From NCBI RefSeq assembly GCF_000831645.3, contig NZ_CP012559.1, positions 1,302,001 to 1,366,000 of the forward strand: 64,000 nucleotides of DNA, written 5' to 3'. The notes below the pieces were generated by a model. The model did no database searches, had not been told where the DNA came from, and was given only the letters and a program-made list of their open reading frames with translations. Below are positions 29,127 through 37,422 of the stretch, piece by piece. The position numbers and the translations under genes are program-made. How positions within the stretch are numbered: position 1 is the first letter of the stretch; each line of letters begins with the position of its first letter. Source of the DNA: Companilactobacillus heilongjiangensis (lineage in GTDB: Bacteria > Bacillota > Bacilli > Lactobacillales > Lactobacillaceae).

Positions 29127-30024
29127 CTTCTGCCTCGTACTCTTCTTTTCTTCTACAGATTAACGTTGACCAACCTTTCAAATGGAAAGCTTCCAAGACC
29201 ATAAAGTCTTGTTCTGCCATCTGTTCAGTGATCAATGCTTCTTTTTCATTAATAATACCTGATAATACCACAAATCCGTTAGCATTTAGATGTCCATCAA
29301 TGTCAGGAATAAATTTCTGAATAACGTCAGCCAACATATTGGCAACAATCACATCAACTTTACCATCAACACCATCAAGTAAGGAGTTTTCAAACACCTC
29401 AATATCCTCACAACCAGGGTTCAATTGAATGTTCTCCTTGGCAGCACGGACAGCTTCGGGATCAAGGTCGTAAGCCTTAATATCCTTAACGCCCAACAAA
29501 CGTGCTTGAATCGACAAGATACCTGACCCAGTACCGACATCATAAAGTGAATCAGCGTCGCCCAAAATCAATTCCAGCGCTTGCATACATGAATAAGTTG
29601 TTGGATGAGTTCCCGTTCCAAACGACTTACCCGGATCCATAACGATGATATGTTCATCTTGGTACTTAGGCTGATAATCGACCCAGTTAGGTACAACCGT
29701 CAAATAACGACTAATTTTCACTGGATGGTAATATTGCTTCCACTCATTTTCCCAGCTGCTATCATCTAGTTCACTAACAGAAACCTCAACACCAGTAATA
29801 TCAAAGCCAAATTCAGGTAATTTTTTAATTTGAGCCTGTAGATTATTTAAAATTGTTTCATTATAACTATTTTCATCAAAGTATGAATTAATCTTTGTTT
29901 TAACACTATCATTTTCATCATCAACCATTTCAGTCCCATTAGCACCTACGCGCATAAAGACATCTGAAATAATCTCAGGATCAAAATCATTCGGAATCGC
30001 AACCGATATTTTTTTCCAAAGCAT
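29107..30024 (-). CDS. prmA: Ribosomal protein L11 methyltransferase
   Basis: PrmA trimethylates ribosomal protein uL11. The 305-residue protein has an N-terminal substrate-binding domain with WENEWKQYYHPVKIS, a linker with DPGKSFGTGTHPTT, and a Rossmann methyltransferase domain with LYDVGTGSGILSIQARLLG and the catalytic VANMLADVI. GGAGG lies 5-9 bp upstream of the ATG. Its leader holds repeat copy 11, now split by the group II intron, so any distant promoter must read through about 2 kb or have been replaced. Confidence 0.95.
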   Translation of the reverse strand: MLWKKISVAIPNDFDPEIISDVFMRVGANGTEMVDDENDSVKTKINSYFDENSYNETILNNLQAQIKKLPEFGFDITGVEVSVSELDDSSWENEWKQYYHPVKISRYLTVVPNWVDYQPKYQDEHIIVMDPGKSFGTGTHPTTYSCMQALELILGDADSLYDVGTGSGILSIQARLLGVKDIKAYDLDPEAVRAAKENIQLNPGCEDIEVFENSLLDGVDGKVDVIVANMLADVIQKFIPDIDGHLNANGFVVLSGIINEKEALITEQMAEQDFMVLEAFHLKGWSTLICRRKEEYEAEDGAILR

Positions 30025-30082
30025 AAAAGTTCCTCCATTATTAACTGTGGCCGTTTCCAGAGCTGAGAGTATTCATCTGCTG

Positions 30083-31968
30083 ATCGAGTAGGAGGTATCT
30101 CACGATACCGACCTCTCACACCACCGTACGTACGGTTCCGTATACGGCGGTTCATTAATTTAAGCATTTTGCAAAGACTGGAGTCTTTTGGTCATGTCTA
30201 TTAGGCCAAAAGATTCTAGCTTTTTCTTGCTTAGGGCGTGTTGCACCACACTGCTGTGCGCTGTTCGCCAGTATCCTTTACTGGAGTTTGCACAGATAAA
30301 CGCTTGACGCCGTGTCACGCCTAATTTAACCAACTTCCTATACTTTGCTTTGGGTCTTTTCCATGACTTCCAAATATATTGTCTAATACGTGCTCGCAAC
30401 CAAGAATCAAGTTTTCTGATAAAATCCTTCATCGCACCAATTCCATAGTAATTGAGCCATCCAACCATCTTTTGTCTTATTTCTTTCAGGATAACTTCAA
30501 GCTTTCGACCTCGATTCCTCTTTGTGAGTTTTCTTAGCGATTGCTTGACCCTCTTTTCGGCTTGATAGCTCGGGCGTAAACATACGCCCTTGTTGGTAAA
30601 GCCTAAAGAGAATCCTAAAAACTTTGACTTTGTTGGCACTGTAATTTTGGTCTTTTCTTGGTTTAAAGTTAGCTTTAAACCACTTTCTAGGAACCTTGAA
30701 ATACTATTCAGGACTCTTCTTCCTGCTCGTTTACTTTTGACATAAATATTACAGTCATCAGCGTAGCGGACGAATTTATGACCACGGGTGGTCAATAACT
30801 TGTCCAGCTCATTTAAATATATGTTGGCCAAGAGTGGAGAAAGGTTACCGCCTTGAGGCGTACCTTTTTCCATTTCTTGAAATAGTTTTCCATCCATTAC
30901 GCCACTGGTTAGGAACTTACGAATTAGATTTAACAACCATTCATCATCAGTATATTGCTTGATGAACTTGATAAGTAAATCATGGTTCACCGTGTCGAAG
31001 TAAGACTTTAGGTCAAGGTCTATCACAACGTGATAGCCTTGCTTGTAAAAACTCACAACCTGTTTTACTGCGTCATGGGCACTTCGATTTGGTCTAAATC
31101 CAAAGCTGTTGTTAGAGAAGATTTTCTCAAAGATAGGGCTCATAACCTGCGCCACTGCTTGTTGTACCACACGGTCGAAGACTGTTGGTATACCAAGCTT
31201 ACGCATAGTCCCATTTGGCTTAGGTATTTCTACCCTTTTGACGGGGCTAGGTTTATAAGTTGAATCACTTAAGGACTTAAGTAGTGCTTCCTTGTTCTTA
31301 CGAATATAGTCGAACAAGTCATAGACAGTCATTCCATCTATGCCAGCTCCACCCTTGTTTTCCTTGACTCGCTTATAGGCTCTATTGAGATTATTTTCAT
31401 CTAAAACTAGTTGCTTAAATGAAATGCCATTCTTATTCGTATTTTCGCCAGAAGCGGCGCTACGTACCATCATTTGTTCACATATGTGAGCATTAAAATG
31501 GTCGAATTTACATTCTATTTTCTGCGATTGTCGCATCGCTTCCACCTCCAATATCGAAAAGAATTATTAATGTTCAGTCCTTCGTCGCAAAGCGACTACT
31601 ATGACCTCTGCTGACTTCTGCATCGTTCAGTTAGACATCACGGCCTAATTTGTCTGTAGGACTCATTTCGAGTCCTTGCCAGACATTCGATACAGACCTC
31701 CCTGGGTAAGAACGTTAACTTTCGTACCATGTAGCTGTTGGCTCTACTTGATTTGCCCTTGCAGTAGTGATCGGATTTGAATTCCGCGGCACCCTTATCC
31801 TGCAAATCCAGCCTTATAGCCACTTCTTGTACATCAGCTCGGTACTTTGCCTTGGACTTCCTTCAGATTCCACCTCACGATGGACACCCTTGTCCTAAGC
31901 TAGTGATTCCGACTACTACGGTTCACAGAGGACTTTCACCTCTAAGTTAACGCCCATGCCAGGCGCAC
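30083..31968 (-). mobile_element. Group II intron, complete (1886 bp)
   Basis: On the minus strand the intron begins GTGCGCCTGGCATGGG, matching the group II 5' consensus GUGYG, and ends CTCGAT. Near the 3' end, domain V is visible as a hairpin with arms ACCGCCGTATACGGAACCG and CGGTGGT-type sequence, followed by a domain VI hairpin (GGTATCGTGAGATACC). Residual domain I-IV structure fills 31537-31968. The insertion point lies 8 bases downstream of a perfect palindromic hairpin of the host repeat. That fits the hairpin-directed targeting known for class C introns, but I infer the class rather than prove it. Confidence 0.92.
30160..31536 (-). CDS. ltrA: Group II intron reverse transcriptase/maturase
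   Basis: This protein splices its own intron RNA and copies it into DNA during retrohoming. From ATG 31536 (GGAGG 7 bases upstream) it is 458 residues. The RT domain spans about 50-330 with GGAGIDGMTV, PKPNGTMRKLGIPTVFDR, TPQGGNLSPLLANIY and the catalytic RYADDCNIYV. A maturase domain follows, and the C-terminal end has ANSSKGYWRTAHS. No HNH endonuclease domain is present. The frame is intact, so the element may be active. Confidence 0.95.
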   Translation of the reverse strand: MRQSQKIECKFDHFNAHICEQMMVRSAASGENTNKNGISFKQLVLDENNLNRAYKRVKENKGGAGIDGMTVYDLFDYIRKNKEALLKSLSDSTYKPSPVKRVEIPKPNGTMRKLGIPTVFDRVVQQAVAQVMSPIFEKIFSNNSFGFRPNRSAHDAVKQVVSFYKQGYHVVIDLDLKSYFDTVNHDLLIKFIKQYTDDEWLLNLIRKFLTSGVMDGKLFQEMEKGTPQGGNLSPLLANIYLNELDKLLTTRGHKFVRYADDCNIYVKSKRAGRRVLNSISRFLESGLKLTLNQEKTKITVPTKSKFLGFSLGFTNKGVCLRPSYQAEKRVKQSLRKLTKRNRGRKLEVILKEIRQKMVGWLNYYGIGAMKDFIRKLDSWLRARIRQYIWKSWKRPKAKYRKLVKLGVTRRQAFICANSSKGYWRTAHSSVVQHALSKKKLESFGLIDMTKRLQSLQNA

Positions 31969-32228
31969 CGCGGAACGGCTCGAGCCAAAGAGCGGTCTCG
32001 AGCCTCGGTTGAAGCCTTACCACAGACTGGTAAGTCTCCAACACGCCCGGTGGTGTAATGGCTAAAGCCATAACGCCACACCCACAGCGGGTAAATGTCC
32101 TCATCTCTTCCGACTAATTTAAATATTCCATATATTTTAAATAGTTCATATATTATAGAATTTGTATTTTAAGTCATCCGTATACAAATTGTGTCAGTAA
32201 AAAAAATAAAACATAACACAATCCATTA

Positions 32229-32410
32229 GCCGGAGGTTGTCAGTAATATAGTCGGCAGTGAAGGTGGAGTTGGGACGAGTGTTTTTCTCGTTCTTACTCC
32301 ACGGACGACTTTTGAGACGCGATTTTCGGCTCAAAAGCGAGGTTCGAGACCGTACTTTGGCTCGAACCGGTCCTCACAGCCGACTGTATTACTGGCAACC
32401 GGAGGCGGCT
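32229..32410 (+). repeat. Structured repeat copy 12 (type B)
   Basis: The outer arms GGTTGTCAGTAATATAGTCGG and CCGACTGTATTACTGGCAACC pair, with a sequence unlike the type A arms. P1 is GTGGAGTAAGAACGAG-type (read on the minus strand); P2 and P3 (GGTTCGAGACC...GGCTCGAACC) are conserved. It is head-to-head with copy 11. Between them, 32124-32228 is AT-rich without visible features. Confidence 0.85.
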
Positions 32411-32468
32411 CACCCACTTAATAATAAGATTACTAGAAAAAGCCCACAAAAAAAAGACGTTACCGCCT

Positions 32469-32870
32469 TTATTTAATGAAAACATTAATCGAATTAACGA
32501 ATTCTTCTTGACTTGCTTTAATTTTTGACCGTGCTTGTTCCATACTTGTCTGGTTCAGAGCGTTATTCTCAGTATCAAGGCAGTTGAGCGCATCAATCAA
32601 ATTGATAAAATAATTGTTCAATTTTTCAGCCATTGGACTGTTCTGTAGGTTGTATTTCTCAATGTAGGAATTACACAGCTTCATAAACCGATCAATATTT
32701 GAAAGATAATTATCAGCCAAGCGTGAATATGTTTCATATCTCAACGCCTCACCTCTTTCGATAATTTTCATCGTTTTAAAATGTTCCATGAAGACCTCGT
32801 TATAAGTAACAAATCTTTCTAATAGGACATTTGTTTCTAAAATACGATATCTACTTGTCATTGCTGTCAT
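32469..32870 (-). CDS. Hypothetical helical protein
   Basis: The 133-residue product is charged and largely helical by composition, with no signal peptide or membrane segment. GAGGTG is well placed before ATG 32870; an internal ATG three codons on is less well spaced. It is flanked by repeat copy 12 and a GH31 gene on the same strand. I do not recognise it and see no catalytic motif. The 32871-33039 gap is AT-rich. Confidence 0.6.
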   Translation of the reverse strand: MTAMTSRYRILETNVLLERFVTYNEVFMEHFKTMKIIERGEALRYETYSRLADNYLSNIDRFMKLCNSYIEKYNLQNSPMAEKLNNYFINLIDALNCLDTENNALNQTSMEQARSKIKASQEEFVNSINVFIK

Positions 32871-33039
32871 GTACTACACCTCTTTTTTTCCTTTTTTACA
32901 TAATATCATATGAATATAATTATGGAAAGCATAAGTTTATATTTATATTCATATTTTTTACAAATATAATTTTCTTTGCTAACACTGTCATATCACCACT
33001 TACATCGATTTGTATTCAAGCAACACTTATTTGAATACA

Positions 33040-33088
33040 AAAAAATAAGATGATTATCTATAAAATTTAGACAAATCATCTTATTTTT
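33040..33088 (-). terminator. Terminator after the GH31 gene
   Basis: The arms AAAATAAGATGATT and AATCATCTTATTTT form a long hairpin with T tracts, 10 bp after the stop. Confidence 0.85.
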
Positions 33089-33098
33089 TGCGGATAAT

Positions 33099-35300
33099 TT
33101 ACTTATAGGAGCGTCTTACATACGCAATTTCACTTAAGCTACTCCGTAGATCATTATTGTCCAACGTGTTTAGGAGATTCATAAATGCAGCATAACTATA
33201 CTCGTCGTCGTTAAATGCATCTGACAATTTTTGCTTTAAATCAAAGCTGATATAAGCTTTTTGCAATTTATTATTAAATTCCTTTTCCGCTGCCCGTCTG
33301 TTGTTATGATAAGTTTTTACCGAAATATTTCGATGTTTTGGAATAATATTGTCGGGATCGGTTACTTTCCACTTAAGTGACTTTTCCAACTCATTCCAAG
33401 TAAATAATGTTTTAGCAACCTTATCACCTAAATGCTCCACCATTTCAAAACTACCGTCACGTCCTGCAAACACTTCAACTTGAATGTTATTTGGTAAATC
33501 ATTCAAATCATCCATGTAGTCCGGATTAGTTACGATTAAGCTGCCTTCACGAACAAACACTGGAATCGTGTTGCTATCTCGATAAGTTTTAATAACCGAA
33601 TTTCCACGATAACGCAGATGATTGAAATAATCGATCCAGTCGCCCTCCGGTAACCAAGTTTCACTGTAAGCCGATTGAGTTTGTTCATCATGCGGTCTAG
33701 TAATTGGAGAAACCAACATTTCTGAGCCAAAAAAGTATTCATTCTTCATTGTATAAGCTTCAGTTTTATCAGGATAGTCATAATAAAGCGGCTTGACTAA
33801 AGGAATTCCTTTGGTATGCGTTCTAAAGTTAGCCGTATCTGTATATGGAACCAATTTTGTTCGTAGACGCAAAAACTCTTCTTGGATTTCTTCAAAGTCA
33901 GCACGATAATTCCAAGGCTCCTTGCCACTGAAAGTATTATTCGACGAATGCAAACGATTAATAGGACTGAAAACTCCAAACTGGAGCCAACGGGTTGCCA
34001 GTTCAGCATCAAAACTCCCATGCATGTGACCACCAATATCATGACTCCACCACGTGTAGCCGATATTAGCTGCCGTAGCCGTAAAGTATGGTTGAAAGTT
34101 TAATGACTTCCAAGAAATGACCGAATCCCCTGAGAATCCCAAAGGATAACGATGTGACCCTGGACCTGCATAGCGACTGAGAATTAGACCATTACCGTTT
34201 GTTCGTTGGTTATTGTCAGTAAAGTGATAATAATTCAACAACCACAATGGATCCATCTTCTGAGCAGACTTAGCAGTTCCCTGTTGCCAATCTACCCACC
34301 AAAAATCAATTCCTTCATCCTCTAACTTATGATGAACATCAGTAAAATATGCTTTACGGAATTTTTCATTAGCCAAATCAAACGAGGCTGGTTCAGCTTT
34401 CTCAACATCCAAGTCCAAATCCTTCGCAACTGCCGGATAACTATCCTCGAACGCTCTAATACCAGCCGCTGGATGAACATTTACGGTGACTTTTTTACCA
34501 TCGTCGTGCAGCCAATTTAATAATTTTTGATGGTCTGGAAATAACTCTTTATTCCAGGAATAACCTGTCCAACCAGAACCATACTTTTGTGGAACATCAA
34601 CTTTATGCCAATCCATATCCAAGACTGAAACATTAATTGGCACTTTTTTCTGATCAAATTTTCTCATCAAAGCTTGATAATCTGCTTGGGTGTAACGATA
34701 ATATCTGCTCCACCAATTACCCAAAGCAAACCTAGGCAACAATGGCGTTGGACCAGTTAATTTATAAAAATCAGTCAAAGTTTGTTGATAATTTCGGCCA
34801 TAACAGAACAAATAGCCGTCAATTACGGAATTTTCTCGAGCTTTAAAAGAGTCCGATTCCGGCAGATACACGAATGATTTCGAATCGTCCAAATAGCTGT
34901 AACCATCACGTGACATAATCCCCTTATCCAACGGAATTGCCCCGTCAGCGTGGTCAAGAGTGCGCACAGTCCCCAGAAGATTTTGTTGATGATCATCGTT
35001 ATCTTCACCAAAATACCAGCGATTTTGATAAACAGAATAAGCCTTCTTAATATCAATATAAAGTGACTCGGCCGAAAACTTCCCGCCGTCATAATATAGG
35101 TGGAAGCCTTTCGTCTCAATTTCAACTTCATGACCGTTAGAATTGCGCAAGACTTCCACTTCAGGTTCATCAAAATCTCGATTAAGCACAGTTTGCGTAG
35201 ACTGGTCTTCAAAATTTCCAGTGCTGTCCTCTTCAATTCTCAATAAATAATCGGTAATAACTGTAAAACGATAAGTCTTACCTACAATTATCTTATTCAT
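33099..35300 (-). CDS. Glycoside hydrolase family 31 alpha-glycosidase
   Basis: GH31 enzymes are retaining alpha-glucosidases or alpha-xylosidases. The 733-residue cytoplasmic protein (no signal peptide) has an N-terminal beta-sandwich (about 1-185), a TIM barrel starting near PTPLLPRFALGNWWSRY, the nucleophile Asp337 in FWWVDWQQG, the acid/base Asp392 in RYPLGFSGDS, and the active-site segment WWSHDIGGH. C-terminal beta domains follow. No sugar transporter or sugar regulator is adjacent, so the natural substrate is not indicated. An expected role is in oligosaccharide breakdown. Confidence 0.92.
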   Translation of the reverse strand: MNKIIVGKTYRFTVITDYLLRIEEDSTGNFEDQSTQTVLNRDFDEPEVEVLRNSNGHEVEIETKGFHLYYDGGKFSAESLYIDIKKAYSVYQNRWYFGEDNDDHQQNLLGTVRTLDHADGAIPLDKGIMSRDGYSYLDDSKSFVYLPESDSFKARENSVIDGYLFCYGRNYQQTLTDFYKLTGPTPLLPRFALGNWWSRYYRYTQADYQALMRKFDQKKVPINVSVLDMDWHKVDVPQKYGSGWTGYSWNKELFPDHQKLLNWLHDDGKKVTVNVHPAAGIRAFEDSYPAVAKDLDLDVEKAEPASFDLANEKFRKAYFTDVHHKLEDEGIDFWWVDWQQGTAKSAQKMDPLWLLNYYHFTDNNQRTNGNGLILSRYAGPGSHRYPLGFSGDSVISWKSLNFQPYFTATAANIGYTWWSHDIGGHMHGSFDAELATRWLQFGVFSPINRLHSSNNTFSGKEPWNYRADFEEIQEEFLRLRTKLVPYTDTANFRTHTKGIPLVKPLYYDYPDKTEAYTMKNEYFFGSEMLVSPITRPHDEQTQSAYSETWLPEGDWIDYFNHLRYRGNSVIKTYRDSNTIPVFVREGSLIVTNPDYMDDLNDLPNNIQVEVFAGRDGSFEMVEHLGDKVAKTLFTWNELEKSLKWKVTDPDNIIPKHRNISVKTYHNNRRAAEKEFNNKLQKAYISFDLKQKLSDAFNDDEYSYAAFMNLLNTLDNNDLRSSLSEIAYVRRSYK

Positions 35301-35414
35301 ACGACAGTCCTCCCATTTATTAAAAGGTATTTAACTCATGCTATTTAGTCATTTAAAAAAACTTTCTTAATATCTATTATCAACTTACAATATTATCCAA
35401 AGTTACGCGAATAC

Positions 35415-35455
35415 AAAAAGTGGCACCCATGCTTAACCATGAATGCCACTTTAGT
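35415..35455 (-). terminator. Terminator after the 60-residue gene
   Basis: The stem AAAGTGGCATTCATGG...CCATGGGTGCCACTTT-type pairing with a T-rich flank lies 4 bp after the stop at 35459. Confidence 0.75.
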
Positions 35456-35458
35456 TTA

Positions 35459-35641
35459 TTACTTATCGTCATTTTGAGATACCCGATTTGGGCCATCAAC
35501 AACTTTTTTTCTTAAAGATTCATTATCCTTAAATAACTTTTGAGCCTCGGATAATTTTTTAGGACTATTCTTAATTTCTTGAGAAATTTTACTAAAATCA
35601 TTCTTGGCAGGATCTTCTTGATGTTTTTTGAAAAAACTCAT
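35459..35641 (-). CDS. Small charged protein, unknown function
   Basis: The 60 residues start MSFFKKHQEDPAKNDFSK and are rich in Lys, Asp and Asn. No hydrophobic segment is present, so it is cytoplasmic and probably partly disordered. A ribosome site (AGGAG) lies upstream of ATG 35641 and a terminator follows, supporting a real monocistronic gene. The family is not recognised. Confidence 0.6.
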   Translation of the reverse strand: MSFFKKHQEDPAKNDFSKISQEIKNSPKKLSEAQKLFKDNESLRKKVVDGPNRVSQNDDK

Positions 35642-35691
35642 TCTAATCGCTCCTTATCCTGTTGTAACGCTAACAATTATATAACAGTAAT

Positions 35692-35843
35692 ACGCATGGT
35701 GCTAGTTGATAACCTTTTAAAAATATTCCACAGTTTAAAATTGCTTAAATGCTTATATATTCAACTAATACCGATCAATTAGTCGGAAGAGCTGGGAAAT
35801 ATTTTCCAACTCTGGAGACGGCATATTTAACTAGAACCACATA
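35692..35843 (+). repeat. Structured repeat copy 13 (all inner hairpins deleted)
   Basis: The left terminal repeat ACGCATGGTGCTAGTTG, the AT-rich tail and the outer stem (GTCGGAAGAGCTGGGAAATA with TTTTCCAACTCTGGAGAC) remain. P1, P2 and P3 are all gone, leaving a 152 bp MITE-like remnant. It lies between the 60-residue gene and ybaK; the rest of the 35642-35965 gap is AT-rich. Confidence 0.85.
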
Positions 35844-35965
35844 TAACAATAACTTGAAAATTAAAATTAATTTTCTAACCACTAAAGCCACTTCACTTTT
35901 AAAAATTATTAGCTTTGTTATTATATACTAAGTAAGCATTAAGTTTTAGGGGTTGAAAAGAAAAA

Positions 35966-36472
35966 ATGAGTAAAAAGAAGAAAATACAAAAAACATTAGT
36001 AGAAAAAATTCTCGATAAAGAAAAAGTTGATTACATTCCAATGACTTTTCCAACAAAAGCTGATGGCGATACTCAAGAACTCGTCACAGACAGTAGTGTT
36101 CAAGATGGCTATAAGATTTATAAAACCTTAGTTTTGACTGGCAATAAAACTGGTCCACTTGTCGGTATGTTGCCACTTGATAAGCACTTGAGTTATAAAA
36201 TGTTGGCCAAATTATCCGGTAACAAAAAAGTTGGGATGGTTCCCTTGAAGGATCTTATTAAAACTAGTGGCTTTGAACACGGTGCAAATAGTCCAGTCGG
36301 AATCCACTCACTGCACAATTATCCAATTTTCTTTGATAATGAAGCAGCACGTTCTGAAAAAATTATCGTTTCAGCTGGTAAGGTTGGACAATCCGTTCTT
36401 ATCGAGCCACATGCTTTAGCTAAGGCTGTTAACGCCACATTTGGTGACTTTGCCGTCGATAATCCAGAGTAA
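35966..36472 (+). CDS. ybaK: YbaK/EbsC family aminoacyl-tRNA deacylase
   Basis: This protein hydrolyses Cys mischarged on tRNA-Pro, in trans. The 168-residue single-domain protein has the family core YKTLVLTGNKTGPLVGMLP (with the catalytic Lys), LSGNKKVGMVPLKDL, GANSPVGI and the C-terminal AGKVGQSVLIEP. A ribosome site (GGGG) precedes the ATG. It is transcribed alone with its own terminator. Confidence 0.93.
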   Translation: MSKKKKIQKTLVEKILDKEKVDYIPMTFPTKADGDTQELVTDSSVQDGYKIYKTLVLTGNKTGPLVGMLPLDKHLSYKMLAKLSGNKKVGMVPLKDLIKTSGFEHGANSPVGIHSLHNYPIFFDNEAARSEKIIVSAGKVGQSVLIEPHALAKAVNATFGDFAVDNPE

Positions 36473-36513
36473 AAAAAAATCGCCAATGACCAAAGTCATT
36501 GACGAATTAATTT
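36473..36513. terminator. Terminator between ybaK and the 44-residue gene
   Basis: The hairpin CGCCAATGAC / GTCATTGACG has A/T tracts on both sides and can serve both convergent genes. Confidence 0.85.
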
Positions 36514-36514
36514 T

Positions 36515-36652
36515 TTATGCAGCTTTATTGTTGTTTTTTAAACTTGAAATAGCTTTTTCAATGGTTGTACCGTTACCAAAGTTATTGCTATCGTTAACAT
36601 CAACTGCGGTGAATAATTGATCTTTAAGATCTAATAAAATTCTGTATTTCAT
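36515..36652 (-). CDS. Small protein of 44 residues, unknown function
   Basis: From ATG 36652 with AGGAGG at good spacing, the product begins MKYRILLDLKDQLFTAVD and ends SSLKNNNKAA. The longer frame back to 36736 has no ribosome site. It is soluble and unrecognised. The strong ribosome site and shared terminator argue that it is real. Confidence 0.6.
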   Translation of the reverse strand: MKYRILLDLKDQLFTAVDVNDSNNFGNGTTIEKAISSLKNNNKAA

Positions 36653-36811
36653 ATTATTCACGCCTCCTTTACGTTCCGTATCTTTTAGAGGGTAGCGACT
36701 GATTGTTATATTACATGCCTCATCAATTAAAGTCAACGAAAGAGTCTTTCACTTGACTTTATTACGAATTTGAATAGAATTTAAGACACAATAAAAAAAG
36801 AGGAGAACTAA

Positions 36812-36991
36812 ATGAACAACATTTGGAAGTACATTTTGGGATTCTTCATCGCCCTACTATTATTTTCATTCTTCATCCACATAATTTTGCCACTAATCGT
36901 AATTTTAGCTATTGTCGGTGGCATCTATTACCTTTATAGAAGACATCAAAACAACAAATATACACCCGATGGTCGTAAAAAAGTAAACTAA
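36812..36991 (+). CDS. Small membrane protein of 59 residues
   Basis: AGAGGAGAAC lies 6 bases before ATG 36812. The product begins MNNIWKYILGFFIALLLF and has two nearly continuous hydrophobic stretches (about 6-24 and 26-42), then a basic tail YLYRRHQNNKYTPDGRKKVN. A strong terminator follows. The family is not recognised. The basic tail suggests a cytoplasmic C-terminus. Confidence 0.65.
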   Translation: MNNIWKYILGFFIALLLFSFFIHIILPLIVILAIVGGIYYLYRRHQNNKYTPDGRKKVN

Positions 36992-37030
36992 TTTTGTTGT
37001 TTCCAGTAAATATTCAATTAATATAAAATA

Positions 37031-37076
37031 AAAATAAGAGCCAGTAATCTTTTTCACTTAGATTACTGGCTCTTTT
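37031..37076 (+). terminator. Terminator after the 59-residue membrane gene
   Basis: The perfect stem AAGAGCCAGTAATCT / AGATTACTGGCTCTT is followed by T. It also faces the minus-strand gene at 37151. Confidence 0.88.
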
Positions 37077-37150
37077 CATGCGTTCAATTTTAAACAAATC
37101 ATTCGTAGTATAAACTACACTGGACTTTTCACCCGAAGGCGACAGAAACG

Positions 37151-37324
37151 TTATTTACTAGGTCGATCAATATCAGCAGTAGCTGAAATCAACAATAGAA
37201 CCGCCCCTGCAACCGCAGCCGAGAGTAAATTAGAGTTATTGAACCACTTGAAAATAAATCCCAACACAGCCACAACTAATAATAAAATCCCCAACCAACG
37301 GTCTAATTTCATTAATAAATTCAT
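37151..37324 (-). CDS. Small membrane protein of 57 residues
   Basis: ATG 37324 has AAAGGACG upstream. The product begins MNLLMKLDRWLGILLLVVAV and shows two hydrophobic segments (about 11-26 and 34-50) around FKWFNNSN, ending TADIDRPSK. A two-span membrane protein of unknown function. It is divergent from the peptidase gene at 37423. Confidence 0.6.
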   Translation of the reverse strand: MNLLMKLDRWLGILLLVVAVLGFIFKWFNNSNLLSAAVAGAVLLLISATADIDRPSK

Positions 37325-37422
37325 TTTGCACGTCCTTTTATTATTAATTTTGAATAAAGAATACTAAAATAGAATGTGATACGATAATTACTATTATTAT
37401 ACATTATCTTGGAGGGGTAAAA

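Larger units (their letters stand above)
30041..32123 (-). repeat. Structured repeat copy 11, interrupted by a group II intron
   Basis: The two halves are 30041-30082 and 31969-32123. Joined, they give a normal copy closely matching copy 7: outer arm TTTCCAGAGCTGAGAGTATT, P3 with a perfect 8 bp palindromic stem (GGCTCGAG / CTCGAGCC), P2, and P1 (GTGGTGTAATGGCTAAAGCC with its partner). The break falls within the sequence corresponding to CATCTGCTG-CGCGGTACGG in copy 7. Confidence 0.9.

Noticed and set aside
31638-31823. Short open frames in the 5' part of the group II intron
   Set aside because: This region is domain I of the intron RNA. The frames lack ribosome sites and protein-like composition.
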